From: Bryobacteraceae bacterium
GTDB taxonomy: Bacteria; Acidobacteriota; Terriglobia; Bryobacterales; Bryobacteraceae
Assembly: GCA_029975915.1 (NCBI GenBank)
Contig: JARKOC010000250.1
Span: 62,001 to 126,000 of the forward strand
Reading direction: 5' to 3'
Length of the DNA: 64,000 nt
Shown here: one piece after another, positions 17,753-26,369 of the stretch
Layout of the letters: each line of letters begins with the position of its first letter
Numbering within the stretch: position 1 is the stretch's first letter
Position numbers and translations under genes: made by a program
The notes under the pieces: generated by a model
What the model was told of the DNA's origin: nothing
Databases searched by the model: none
The model's input: the letters and a program-made list of their open reading frames with translations, nothing else

Positions 17753-18637
17753 CTATCGGCGGCCGGTGAGCCAGACGCCTGAAAGAACCAGCATGCCGCC
17801 AGTGGCGACAGGCAGCGTGATGGGTTCACGCAGCACGGCCAGGCCGGTCAGCGACGCGATGACGGGCTGGGCATAGGAAAACGCGGCCACGCGAGAGGCG
17901 TCGATCCGGGTGAGCGCGTGGTAGAAGATCAGGTAACAGAGCACGCTGGGGAACAGCGCCATGTAGATCATCATGCTCCAGCCGGAGACGCCGACGGCGC
18001 CGAAGTCGAAGCCCTGGCTGGCGTAGACCAGCAGCGGCGTCGCGGCCAGCGCGCCGGATGAATAGCCAACAGTGTTCACGGTCAAGGAATCATGGCGTGA
18101 GGTGGCTTCCTTGCCGAAGACGGTGAAGACGGCGAAGGTAAACGAGGCCAGCAAGATGAAGGCGTCGCCAAAGACGCTGGCTCCCGCCGAGCGGCCCGGC
18201 GCAATCTGAAGTGCGGCCACACCCGCGATGGCTAGGGCCATGCCCGCCGACTTGCGGGTAGTGATTCGCTCCTGACCGCGCATGGCGGCGAGCACCAGGA
18301 CAAAGACCGGCCCGAGGGCGATGAGCAACGCAGCGTGCGCGACGCTGGTCCGGTTCATGCCGATGATGAAGAAAACCTGGTTGAGCGTGATGCCGCAGAC
18401 GCCGAGCGAGATCAACGTCCAGATCTCGCGGCGCGTCCAGGGCGGTTCTTCAGGACGGCGCCTCCGGAAGAAGGCGTAGATGGGGATGAGGAAAAGCGCG
18501 GCGAAGATCGACCTCAGTGGCGCGAACATGAGCGGCGGGAACCACCGCAGGGAGATTTTGGCGGCCACATAGTTGACGCCCCAGATCAACGTCATGAAGC
18601 AGATCAACCCGTAAAGGCCTGCGCGGGATCTTGTCAC
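17753..18637 (-). CDS. EamA-family (DMT superfamily) transporter
   Basis: Inner-membrane protein with about ten TM segments in two EamA repeats (294 residues). Typical segments are LYGLICFMTLIWGVNYVAAK at the start and the second-repeat AGASVFGDAFILLASFTFAVF. Members export amino acids or metabolites. The start overlaps the stop of the racemase-like gene by ATGA (18634-18637), so it is translationally coupled and likely moves the substrate or product of that enzyme. Confidence 0.93.
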   Translation of the reverse strand: MTRSRAGLYGLICFMTLIWGVNYVAAKISLRWFPPLMFAPLRSIFAALFLIPIYAFFRRRRPEEPPWTRREIWTLISLGVCGITLNQVFFIIGMNRTSVAHAALLIALGPVFVLVLAAMRGQERITTRKSAGMALAIAGVAALQIAPGRSAGASVFGDAFILLASFTFAVFTVFGKEATSRHDSLTVNTVGYSSGALAATPLLVYASQGFDFGAVGVSGWSMMIYMALFPSVLCYLIFYHALTRIDASRVAAFSYAQPVIASLTGLAVLREPITLPVATGGMLVLSGVWLTGRR

Positions 18638-19752
18638 TGGGGTTTGATCGTCTCCTGCCTGACGCGCACTGACTTGAGGTAGTCCAGATCCAGGTTGTAG
18701 CCGAAGCCGGGCCCGTCCGGCACGTTGATCAGTCCATCGGGCGATACCTCGACCCAGGGATCGATCACGTCCCGATGCCAGTAACGCTTTGACGCGGATA
18801 CGTCGCCAGGCAGCGTGAAGTTTGGCAACGTCGACATGGCCACGTTGTGAGCGCGCCCGACACCGGACTCAAGCATCCCGCCACACCAGACAGGGATGCC
18901 AGACTTTTCGCACACATCGTGGACCCGCTTGGCCTCTGCAAATCCGCCGACGCGGCCGAGTTTGATGTTGATGATGCGGCAGGCGCCCATGCGAATGGCC
19001 TGGTCGGCCTGATGGGCGTTGCGAATACACTCGTCCAAACAGATGGGCGTCTGCATGGCTGCCTGGAGCCGGGCGTGGTCGATGATCTCATCGTGCGCCA
19101 GGGGTTGCTCGATCATCATCAGGTTGAACTGGTCGAGCTGTCTGAGCCGGTCCGAATCGTTCAATGTATAGGCGGAGTTGGCGTCCGCCATCAACAGGAT
19201 CGACGGGAATTCATGGCGGACGCTGGCGATGACGTCGATGTCCCAACCCGGCTTGATCTTGATCTTGATGCGGCGGTAACCGGCATCGACTTCAGTCCGG
19301 ATCTTGCCTATCAATTGCTCGACGCTGTCCTGGATTCCGATCGAAACGCCACAGGCGATCTGCCTGCGCGCGCCGCCGCCGATCTCCTTCCAGAGAGGGA
19401 CGCCGTGGAGCCGGGCCTGCAAATCCCAGCAGGCGACCTCGAATCCGCCCTGGGCCATTTTGTGGCCGCGGATACCGGCGCTAAGCTTGCCGGCGGTCTC
19501 CGCCTCCACGGTCTTGCCGGCGGCCTTGGGCGCGATGTAGTTCTTCAGCAACAGCCAGGCGCTTTCGGTCCACTCCTCGTTGTAGAACGGGTGCTCGCCG
19601 CAGGTGACTTCGCCCCAGCCGGATACGCCACCGCTGACCACTTCCACCAGGATCATGTCGCGCGAATAGGTGCGCCCAAAGCTGGTCTCGAAGAAATGCA
19701 CCAGAGGCATGGCGATCTGGTGCAGCCGGATCTCGTCTATTTTGAATCCCAT
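18634..19752 (-). CDS. menC: N-succinylamino acid racemase / o-succinylbenzoate synthase (enolase superfamily)
   Basis: Enolase-superfamily enzyme of 372 residues of the MenC-2/NSAR group. The full active site is visible: KIKIK (about 163-167) supplies the first catalytic lysine, metal ligands are D190 (LLMADAN), E215 (MMIEQPL) and D240 (CLDE), and K264 (NIKLGRVGG) is the second base. Family members make o-succinylbenzoate for menaquinone, racemise N-succinyl amino acids, or do both. No other men gene is near, whereas a GNAT gene of the kind linked to NSARs overlaps by 16 bases. I therefore favour the racemase role; the symbol denotes the family only. Confidence 0.88.
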   Translation of the reverse strand: MGFKIDEIRLHQIAMPLVHFFETSFGRTYSRDMILVEVVSGGVSGWGEVTCGEHPFYNEEWTESAWLLLKNYIAPKAAGKTVEAETAGKLSAGIRGHKMAQGGFEVACWDLQARLHGVPLWKEIGGGARRQIACGVSIGIQDSVEQLIGKIRTEVDAGYRRIKIKIKPGWDIDVIASVRHEFPSILLMADANSAYTLNDSDRLRQLDQFNLMMIEQPLAHDEIIDHARLQAAMQTPICLDECIRNAHQADQAIRMGACRIINIKLGRVGGFAEAKRVHDVCEKSGIPVWCGGMLESGVGRAHNVAMSTLPNFTLPGDVSASKRYWHRDVIDPWVEVSPDGLINVPDGPGFGYNLDLDYLKSVRVRQETIKPQ

Positions 19753-20495
19753 AAGCCGAATGTGTAGGCGCCGGCCTCGGCCGAGCGTTCGAATCCCGTC
19801 ACTGTCAGGCCGCGATTGAAGGCGGTCAAGAACCCGTCAGAGACGCGCGCCTGAATTTCGCGTGCGCGCACCGGATCGTTGGCGCGGATCTCGCCGATGT
19901 CAACCGGGATGCTGATCCGCTCAAGGACCTCGCCGCGTTGCTCAAGTGATCCGGCGAGCAGGCTGTTGACGCGCGGCGAATCCAGATGCCACTCGGCCAC
20001 GCATCGGTCGGTCGGCAGACCGCCATGGAGGTGGCTGGTCGTGGTTCCGTACTGGTTCAGGACGTAGCGTTTAACGACCGCGCCAAGCCGCTCGATGTTG
20101 AAGTGGGCGTTTTTCAGCTCCAAGGGGTCAAAGGTCCACTCGACCAAACGAATTCCCCGGCTGAGGGCGTCCTCGCGCTGCGCGAGTTTCATCCGCCGGC
20201 CGAGACCCATGTCGCGGTAGCCGGTTTTGACGCCCATCATGTGGCTGTGCAGGTAGTTCTCGCCACCGGGTTTCACGCCGGGAATAGCCAGGAGGAAGCC
20301 AACCATCACATCGCCGTCGTAACAGCCGATGGTCTGCCCGCCTACCTTGTGGGCGACGACGAAGAGCCGTACCGGCAGCAGTTCAACATCCTCGAATCCC
20401 CATATCTCCTGCTGTAGTTGAACGGCCTCGCGAAATTCCTCGACCGTGTTCAGGCGCCGGAGTTCGATGTGCCGCGCGTTTTCGCTTCCTGCCAC
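19737..20495 (-). CDS. GNAT-superfamily acyltransferase linked to the racemase
   Basis: A 252-residue protein with an N-terminal GNAT fold: VVAHKVGGQTIGCYDGDVMVGFLLA, then HSHMMGVKTGYRDMGLGRRMK, the acyl-CoA pyrophosphate loop in its GxGRR form. The C-terminal extension (about 150-252) is characteristic of the predicted acetyltransferase group found beside NSAR/OSBS genes. By family precedent it may succinylate D-amino acids to make the racemase substrate. It overlaps the racemase gene by 16 bases and mazG by 46 bases, so all three are on one transcript. Confidence 0.88.
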   Translation of the reverse strand: MAGSENARHIELRRLNTVEEFREAVQLQQEIWGFEDVELLPVRLFVVAHKVGGQTIGCYDGDVMVGFLLAIPGVKPGGENYLHSHMMGVKTGYRDMGLGRRMKLAQREDALSRGIRLVEWTFDPLELKNAHFNIERLGAVVKRYVLNQYGTTTSHLHGGLPTDRCVAEWHLDSPRVNSLLAGSLEQRGEVLERISIPVDIGEIRANDPVRAREIQARVSDGFLTAFNRGLTVTGFERSAEAGAYTFGLWDSK

Positions 20496-21286
20496 AAAGC
20501 CTCCATTTCATCAATCCCATGCAGCCTCGCCGATTCCGCCAGGGACCGCCCGCGTTTGGCCAGCTCGCTTTCCACGTAGCCGAAGCGGCCGCGGAACTTC
20601 CGGTTCGTCGCACGCAATGCCTGCTCCGGGTCGATTTTCAGCCAGCGGGCGATGTTGACGACTGTGAAGAGCACGTCGCCGATTTCGTCCTCCCGCCCGG
20701 CGGGGTCCTGCGCCTGCTTCAGTTCGTCGAGTTCCTCGTGGAGCTTGGCGATCACCTCATCAAGATTCGGCCATTCGAAGCCCGCGCCGGCCGCCTTCTT
20801 GCTGATTTGAACCGCCTCGGCCAAGGCAGGCTGGGAGCGGGGCACGCCATCCAGCAGCCCTTTGGAGGCACCCGTCTTCGCTTTTTTTTCGTCAGCTTTG
20901 ATTTCGTTCCAGCGCTTCAGGACCTGGTCGGGCGTCTTGGCGTCGCCATCGGCGAAGACGTGCGGATGCCGCCGGACGAGTTTTTCATTGATGGCGTCGA
21001 GGGAATCGGCAATCGAAAACCGCTGCTCCTCCTCGGCCATGCGGGCGTGAAAAACGGCCTGAAGCATCAGATCGCCCAACTCCTCGCACAGGGAGGAGTA
21101 GTCGCGCTGGTCGATGGCGTCAAGGACTTCGTAGGTCTCTTCGAGGGTGTAAGGCTTGATTGAATCGAAGGTCTGCTCGGCGTCCCAAGGGCAACCGCTT
21201 GGCGAGCGCAGCCGGGCCATGATGCCAACCAGCCGCTCAAACTTTGCGCCAATGGATTCCGTGGGTTCTGAGGAGCCGTCGCTCAT
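20450..21286 (-). CDS. mazG: Nucleoside triphosphate pyrophosphohydrolase
   Basis: House-cleaning enzyme of 278 residues that hydrolyses (d)NTPs to monophosphate and pyrophosphate. It has two MazG domains: the N-terminal one has CPWDAEQTFDSIKPYTLEETYE and EELGDLMLQAVFHA, the C-terminal one FEWPNLDEVIAKLHEELDE-type EExxE helices and EDEIGDVLFTVVNIARWL. The ATG at 21286 is chosen from the start of family homology; no strong ribosome-binding site is seen. It is the first gene of the operon and its 3' end overlaps the GNAT gene by 46 bases, an unusually long overlap. Confidence 0.94.
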   Translation of the reverse strand: MSDGSSEPTESIGAKFERLVGIMARLRSPSGCPWDAEQTFDSIKPYTLEETYEVLDAIDQRDYSSLCEELGDLMLQAVFHARMAEEEQRFSIADSLDAINEKLVRRHPHVFADGDAKTPDQVLKRWNEIKADEKKAKTGASKGLLDGVPRSQPALAEAVQISKKAAGAGFEWPNLDEVIAKLHEELDELKQAQDPAGREDEIGDVLFTVVNIARWLKIDPEQALRATNRKFRGRFGYVESELAKRGRSLAESARLHGIDEMEALWQEAKTRGTSNSGA

Positions 21287-21467
21287 GGGGGTAGCCGGGG
21301 AAATTTCAGCGTAGCATAGGGTCTGGTGTTCACTGGGCTGATGGAAGCGGGGCAAGTCTGGAGCGAGACGCAGCGTGTGTGCCGCCAATACTTGTCTGAT
21401 TGGTACAGAATAAAAATGTGGGGCTGTAGTAAACTGATCGGTGAGCCCTCATATTTAGGAGAAACCC

Positions 21468-22484
21468 ATGCCATTAGTCTCTATGCGTCAGCTCTTGGAC
21501 GAAGCCGCCAAGGGCGGATATGGTGTTGGCGCGTTCAACGTCAACAACATGGAACAGATTCAGGCCATTATGGAGGCAGCCCGCGAGACTGAGTCGCCGG
21601 TGATCATCCAGGCCAGCCGCGGCGCCCGTTCCTACTCTCAGGACAAGTTCCTCTACCATCTGATGCTCGCCGCCACCGAGCTCTATCCCGAGATTCCCAC
21701 AGTCCTGCACCTGGATCACGGCAACAGCCCGGACACCTGCAAGTCCGCCATCGAACTCGGCTTCACATCCGTCATGATGGACGGCTCGCTGCTGGCGGAC
21801 GGCAAGACGCCGTCGAGCTACGAGTACAACGTCGACGTCACCCGCCAGGTTGTGGCCATGGCGCACGCCAAGGGCGTGACCGTGGAAGCCGAGATCGGCT
21901 GCCTGGGCGGAATTGAGGACGGCCACGGCGCGGGCGGCAGCGGCATGGAGCATCTGACCGATCCGGCTCAGGCGGCGCAATTCGTCGGCGACACCAATGC
22001 CGACGCGCTGGCGATCGCCATCGGCACCAGCCACGGCGCCTACAAGTTCACACGCAAGCCCGACGGCGAAGTGCTGAAGATGGACGTCCTGATCGAGATC
22101 CACAAGCGGCTGCCAAAAACCCACCTGGTGATGCACGGTTCGTCCTCGGTTCCAAAGGAATTGCAGGACATCATCAACCAGTACGGCGGCAGCCTGAAGC
22201 CGACCTGGGGCGTGCCGGTGGAAGAGATCCAACTGGGCATCAAGAACGGCGTCCGCAAGATCAACGTAGACACCGACAACCGCCTGGCGATGACCGGAGC
22301 CATCCGCAAGGTGCTGATGGAGACGCCCGAGAAGTTCGATCCGCGCGACTATTTGAAGCCTGCCCGCGAGGCGATGAAGAAGGTGGTTGCGCAGCGCATG
22401 GTCCAGTTCGGACAGGCCGGCCACGCCAAGGAGATCATCCCGATCCCGATGGCCGAGATGGCCGAGATGTACAAGAAGGCCTAA
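21468..22484 (+). CDS. fba: Class II fructose-bisphosphate aldolase
   Basis: Zinc-dependent aldolase of glycolysis and gluconeogenesis (338 residues), cleaving fructose 1,6-bisphosphate to DHAP and glyceraldehyde 3-phosphate. Landmarks are [11 protein letters not shown], the metal/catalytic region [25 protein letters not shown] and MHGSSSVP, and the C-terminal [14 protein letters not shown] precedes the ATG. It stands alone between divergent mazG and a downstream intrinsic terminator, so it is probably monocistronic. The 180-base upstream region is locally AT-rich (21396-21435) and likely carries the promoter, though I could not fix its boxes. Confidence 0.97.
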   Translation: MPLVSMRQLLDEAAKGGYGVGAFNVNNMEQIQAIMEAARETESPVIIQASRGARSYSQDKFLYHLMLAATELYPEIPTVLHLDHGNSPDTCKSAIELGFTSVMMDGSLLADGKTPSSYEYNVDVTRQVVAMAHAKGVTVEAEIGCLGGIEDGHGAGGSGMEHLTDPAQAAQFVGDTNADALAIAIGTSHGAYKFTRKPDGEVLKMDVLIEIHKRLPKTHLVMHGSSSVPKELQDIINQYGGSLKPTWGVPVEEIQLGIKNGVRKINVDTDNRLAMTGAIRKVLMETPEKFDPRDYLKPAREAMKKVVAQRMVQFGQAGHAKEIIPIPMAEMAEMYKKA

Positions 22485-22542
22485 GGATACCCGGCGGGCC
22501 CGCTATTAGGCGCGGCCTGGGGTTAAGTTTGTTTTCCAGCAG

Positions 22543-22579
22543 GGGGAGGACCGGTCAACCGGTCTTCCCCTTTGTGTTT
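22543..22579 (+). terminator. Intrinsic terminator of fba
   Basis: GGGGAGGACCGGT (22543-22555) pairs with ACCGGTCTTCCCC (22558-22570), a 13-bp stem with a single G-U pair, followed by TTTGTGTTT. It lies 58 bases after the fba stop and 37 bases before the SET-domain gene. Confidence 0.85.
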
Positions 22580-22607
22580 ACGACGCAATTGTTTGAGCCC
22601 GGATTCG

Positions 22608-23009
22608 ATGGACCAGCCACTACCGCACGAAGATGTTCACGCCCGGCTGGGCGTCTCGGCGATTCACGGGATCGGCGTCTTCGCAATCATCCCGATCAAG
22701 GCCGGCATGCGTTTGTTTGGTCCCGAGAGGGACGAGATCCAGCCCGTTCCCTCGGCGCTTGTGAAAGAGTTGCCCGCCAGGCTGCGCCAACTCTATGAGG
22801 ATTTCTGTGTTCCGGCGGGCGGCGCTTATTTCGCGCCGGCCAGTTTCAACCAACTCACCATCGCCTGGTATCTGAACCACGGTGAAAAGCCTAATGTCGC
22901 CTGCACTCAGGACGAAGGCTTCATTACCCTTCGGGACATCGCCGAGGGAGAGGAACTCACGATCGACTACAGGGCTTTCTACCCGGGCAGACTCCCGTGG
23001 GAAGCATAG
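22608..23009 (+). CDS. SET-domain protein, putative protein-lysine methyltransferase
   Basis: A 133-residue compact SET-domain protein. It has the N-terminal IHGIGVFAIIPIKAGM (SAM-binding GxG region), the pseudoknot WYLNHGEKPNVACT (NHxxxPN motif) and the C-terminal GEELTIDYRAFY with the catalytic-type Tyr. It lacks pre-SET and post-SET cysteine regions, as usual for bacterial single-domain forms. Expression may come from its own promoter, since the fba terminator lies just upstream. The protein substrate is unknown. The start is ATG 22608; an ATG 12 codons upstream is possible but overlaps the terminator region. Confidence 0.85.
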   Translation: MDQPLPHEDVHARLGVSAIHGIGVFAIIPIKAGMRLFGPERDEIQPVPSALVKELPARLRQLYEDFCVPAGGAYFAPASFNQLTIAWYLNHGEKPNVACTQDEGFITLRDIAEGEELTIDYRAFYPGRLPWEA

Positions 23010-23016
23010 GCGGCGG

Positions 23017-23736
23017 TCAACCGAGGACGATCCGTTTGTCCTCGGCGGTCATCTTCTCGGCGGAGTAGCGGAGGGTCAGGCGGGTGGCCCGGCCGCGTCT
23101 GGGCAGCAGGAAGTCGACCGTTTCACGGGGCCGTTTCGGATAAGTCTCTTTGAGAAGCCATCCGACACCCTTCCCGACCATGTCGTCGCGCACTTCGAGC
23201 AACCGGTCAGCGACGGTGAAGATGAGATCGGTCCTCCGGCCCTGTTTGGCCTCTTGAAGAAGGGAAACGGCCGCCGCGCGCTTCTTCCAGCGGTTGGGCG
23301 AGGCCGTCCAATCGATCAGGTTAGTCCCAAGCTCTGGGCAATTGCCGATCGAGGCCGCCAACAGCCACGAAGCCACGCCGTCGCAACTGGCCCAGTTGTT
23401 TACGTAACGGTCCACCCAGCTCTCGAACAGGCGGAATTCGCGCCCGCCACAAGTTTTGGCGAACCGCCGGTAGACATAGATACCCAGCGCCGCGGACTCG
23501 AGACCCTTCATGCGCCAGAGCCGGTCCATGAATTCGTCGCGCGCTTCCACAGGCCATGGTTTGACGACCCTGTAGACTTCCCGCGCTGCTTCGTGCAGTT
23601 TATCCGTCCGGACGCCGTAGGTCGAGATCTCGTGCTTGAAGAACCGGCGCTGGCCTTCGGCGAAGACCGGATCCGCCAGGGCGCGCAATCTCCTGTCCAC
23701 CTCTAGACTTAGGGACTTCGGGTCAGGCGGGGTCAT
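23017..23736 (-). CDS. DNA alkylation repair protein, AlkD family
   Basis: HEAT-like repeat DNA glycosylase of 239 residues that excises alkylated purines. Recognisable segments are FAEGQRRFFKHEISTYGVR, YRRFAKTCGGREFRLFESW, NNWASCDGVASWLL, RWKKRAAAVSL and DDMVGKGVGWLLKE, matching the AlkD helical array, including the W..D....W motif near the DNA-binding cleft. The ATG at 23736 has GGGAG upstream; longer in-frame starts would run into the divergent radical SAM gene. Its stop converges with the SET-domain gene 7 bases away. Confidence 0.93.
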   Translation of the reverse strand: MTPPDPKSLSLEVDRRLRALADPVFAEGQRRFFKHEISTYGVRTDKLHEAAREVYRVVKPWPVEARDEFMDRLWRMKGLESAALGIYVYRRFAKTCGGREFRLFESWVDRYVNNWASCDGVASWLLAASIGNCPELGTNLIDWTASPNRWKKRAAAVSLLQEAKQGRRTDLIFTVADRLLEVRDDMVGKGVGWLLKETYPKRPRETVDFLLPRRGRATRLTLRYSAEKMTAEDKRIVLG

Positions 23737-23755
23737 GATGCTACACTCCCAAAGT

Positions 23756-24979
23756 ATGACGGTTGGCAACCCATTCCGCATTGTTGACAGCCTGGACACC
23801 GGTCCAGCCATGGCCACCGTCTCCGGACCCGCGCCCCGCATTTCGTCGCTTCTCATCAAGCCGGTTTCAGCGCTCTGCAACCTGGATTGCGAGTATTGTT
23901 TCTATCTTGACCGCGACGCCGACCCTTACAAGGATCTGCCGTCACGGCTGATGCCTCTCGACACATTGGAGCGGCTGGTCGATACGTTTCTGTTCTACTC
24001 CTATCCCCAATCCACCTTTGCATTTCAGGGTGGGGAGCCGACGCTGGCCGGGGTGAAGTTCTTCCAGAAGCTCATTGAGTTTCAGCAGCGCCACGGCCGC
24101 AACGGGCAGTCGGTCTCAAACGCACTGCAAACCAACGGCGTGCTGATCGACAAGGACTGGTGCGATTTGTTCCGCACCTACAACTGGCTGATCGGCTTGT
24201 CGATCGACGGCCCTGAGGAGGTCAATGACCGGCACCGCTTCAATAAAGCGGGTCATCCGACCTGGAAACGGGTGATGCAGTCGCTTGAGCTAATGTTGAA
24301 GGAAAAGGTAGATTTCAACGTCCTCTGCGTACTGAGCCAGGCCAACGTCCACAAGCCGAAAGAGATCTACAAGTTCTTCAAGAGCATCGGCGTGGGTTAT
24401 ATGCAGTTCATCCCGCTGTCGGAATTCCATCCGGACGGCACGCCGATGCCATTCACGGTGAACGCCGAGGAGTACGGCAGGTTCCTGTGCGAGATCTTCG
24501 ACCTGTGGTGGCCTGACCGGCGGACAGTGCGGGTGAGATTTCTGGACAACTTGGCCGAGGCGGTCGCCGGGCAGAAACCTGGCAGTTGCACGATGCACGA
24601 AACCTGTGACAGCTATGTCGTGGTCGAGTACAACGGCGACATCTATCCTTGCGACTTCTTTGTGGAGAAGCACTGGAAGCTTGGCAATATCGAAGTCGAT
24701 TCATGGCAGGAGGTCGCCCGGCGAGTGAGGCGCTACAACTTCGCCGCGAAGAAGACGCTGGCCCACCCTGAGTGCCAGGTGTGCAAGTACCAATCGATCT
24801 GTCACGGGGGCTGTCCGAAGTCCCGTCATGGGCAGCGAGGCGAATTCGCCGATCTCGACTGGTTCTGCGGGGCCTACAAAATGATCTTCGACAAGGCGGT
24901 CGGACCGCTGAAGCGCGAGGTCGAGAAGATCACGGGCCGCAGCTCAGACCTGACGCCGCACCACATCAGCCCCTATTGA
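23756..24979 (+). CDS. Anaerobic sulfatase maturase (radical SAM/SPASM)
   Basis: Radical SAM enzyme (407 residues) that oxidises the active-site Cys or Ser of sulfatases to formylglycine. The CNLDCEYCFY cluster motif (about residues 39-46), FQGGEPTL and the C-terminal SPASM cysteines (CTMHETCDSYVVV, YPCDFF, CQVCKYQSICHGGCPKSR) are complete. The upstream AlkD gene starts only 19 bases away on the other strand, and no ribosome-binding site precedes ATG 23756. ATG 23810 is therefore a plausible alternative, which would leave room for promoters. No sulfatase gene is in the window. The last 7 bases overlap the convergent CorC-type gene. Confidence 0.93.
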   Translation: MTVGNPFRIVDSLDTGPAMATVSGPAPRISSLLIKPVSALCNLDCEYCFYLDRDADPYKDLPSRLMPLDTLERLVDTFLFYSYPQSTFAFQGGEPTLAGVKFFQKLIEFQQRHGRNGQSVSNALQTNGVLIDKDWCDLFRTYNWLIGLSIDGPEEVNDRHRFNKAGHPTWKRVMQSLELMLKEKVDFNVLCVLSQANVHKPKEIYKFFKSIGVGYMQFIPLSEFHPDGTPMPFTVNAEEYGRFLCEIFDLWWPDRRTVRVRFLDNLAEAVAGQKPGSCTMHETCDSYVVVEYNGDIYPCDFFVEKHWKLGNIEVDSWQEVARRVRRYNFAAKKTLAHPECQVCKYQSICHGGCPKSRHGQRGEFADLDWFCGAYKMIFDKAVGPLKREVEKITGRSSDLTPHHISPY

Positions 24980-26328
24980 ACATCCTGCTCTGCGGGCGGC
25001 TCCAGCCGGTCGATTCTGACCTTTGCGATCCGGTTATGTTCCATCTCCAGTACCGTGTAGCGGCGCGATTCGTGCACCACTTCGTCACCGGCTTCCGGGA
25101 TGCGGCCCAGTTGATAAAGAATGAATCCGGCCAGGGTCTCGAACTCGTGGTCGTCGGGCAGTTCGATGCCGTATTGCGCATCCAGGTCGCAGATCTGAAT
25201 GGTGCCCTCCACCTCGACCGATACCGCGTCTTGAGGCGGCAGGTTGTAGACGGGATCGAATTCGTCCTGGATCTCCCCAAAGATCTGCTCGAGAATGTCC
25301 TCCATCGTGATCAGCCCGGCGATGGTGCCGAACTCGTCGACCACAAATGCCACCTGCGCCCGGCGGCTCTGCAATTCGTCGAATAACTGGTTCAGGGGCT
25401 TGGTTTCAGGGACCACCGGAACGCGGCGGAGGATTGAGCGCAGGTCAAACGGAGGCACTGGTTTGCGTTTCGCATTCGATTGCCGCCGTTCAGTCCAGTA
25501 CGCCAGCACATCCTTGACGTGGATGATGCCAAGAATGTACTCACGCGATTTTTCGTAGACGGGCAACCGTGAGTAGCCGGAATCGCGAAACGCTTTCAGC
25601 ACTTCGTCCAGTTCGGCGTCTAACTCAACCATTGTCAGGGCGTTTCGAGGCGTCATGACCTCCCGCGCCGCGTACTCCTGCGTCTCCAGCAGGCGGCTGG
25701 CCGCTTCCTTCTCAAACTCATGGATGTGGCCCGCGGAATGCGCCGCAGCGATGACGAACTTTAGTTCCTCTGTGGAATGGACACCGGCGTTGTGGTCTCC
25801 GCGCGCGCCGATTGCGCGGGTGAGGATCCTCGCGGACTGCTCAATGACCCAGACAAACGGCTCGGCTGCCTTGAAGAACACCAGCAAAGCCGGTGAGACG
25901 AGAACGGCGAAACGCTCGGCCTGGCCGATGGCGAGGTTCTTCGGGACGACTTCGCCTATGACGACATGCATATAGGTCATCAGAACGAAGGCCACAACCA
26001 CGGCCACGGCATCCATCGCGGCGGCGACCAGAGGAGCCGGTGAAAAGTTAAACCAGGCCGCCAGCAACCGGTAGAGCGTGTCCTCGCCCACCCATCCCAA
26101 GGCGAGAGACGTCAGGGTGACCCCGACCTGCACAACAGCCAGCAGCCGCTCAGGCCGGGCGAGCAAGTTCAACGCGGCCGCCGCGCCGACCACGTTGCGT
26201 TCGGCCATGCCCTTCAAGCGTGAGGGCCTGGAGGAGATCAACGCCGCCTCCGCGCCTGCGAAGAAGCCGTTGGCGCCGATGATGGCGAACATCAACAGGA
26301 AACGATATCCGTAACTCAGGGTTTCCAT
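24973..26328 (-). CDS. CNNM/HlyC-CorC-type membrane protein with CBS pair
   Basis: Inner-membrane protein of 451 residues. An N-terminal DUF21/CNNM domain with about four TM segments (GANGFFAGAEAALISSRPSRL and the segment after ALGWVGEDTLYRLL) is followed by two CBS domains (REVMTPRNALTMVELD; DEFGTIAGLITMEDILEQIFGE) and a C-terminal CorC_HlyC domain. Members are linked to magnesium or cobalt export and were once called hemolysins. The start is ATG 26328; an ATG 11 codons upstream overlaps the region divergent to the penicillin acylase gene. Its end overlaps the sulfatase maturase by 7 bases. Confidence 0.93.
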   Translation of the reverse strand: METLSYGYRFLLMFAIIGANGFFAGAEAALISSRPSRLKGMAERNVVGAAAALNLLARPERLLAVVQVGVTLTSLALGWVGEDTLYRLLAAWFNFSPAPLVAAAMDAVAVVVAFVLMTYMHVVIGEVVPKNLAIGQAERFAVLVSPALLVFFKAAEPFVWVIEQSARILTRAIGARGDHNAGVHSTEELKFVIAAAHSAGHIHEFEKEAASRLLETQEYAAREVMTPRNALTMVELDAELDEVLKAFRDSGYSRLPVYEKSREYILGIIHVKDVLAYWTERRQSNAKRKPVPPFDLRSILRRVPVVPETKPLNQLFDELQSRRAQVAFVVDEFGTIAGLITMEDILEQIFGEIQDEFDPVYNLPPQDAVSVEVEGTIQICDLDAQYGIELPDDHEFETLAGFILYQLGRIPEAGDEVVHESRRYTVLEMEHNRIAKVRIDRLEPPAEQDVQ

Positions 26329-26369
26329 TCCGGGCCGGCCGGATTGTGCGGCCTCATACAATTGTAGAG

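Noticed and set aside
18847..19767. 306-codon plus-strand frame
   Set aside because: Antisense to the racemase-like gene, whose catalytic residues are all present. No domain is recognisable in the shadow.
21392..21435. Sigma-70 promoter for fba
   Set aside because: TTGTCT, TTGGTA and TAAACT are present but at wrong distances (13 or 24 bases), so I left it unassigned although a promoter must be close.
21474..22424. 316-codon minus-strand frame
   Set aside because: Exactly antisense to fba; the His/Leu/Val-rich product is a codon-periodicity artefact.
22572..22607. Longer start for the SET-domain protein
   Set aside because: The extra 12 residues have no homology and overlap the T-rich end of the fba terminator.
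26357..26366. Palindromic TACAATTGTA as a shared divergent -10 box
   Set aside because: It would put both transcription starts within a few bases of or inside the start codons, and neither strand has a -35 box. This is suggestive only.
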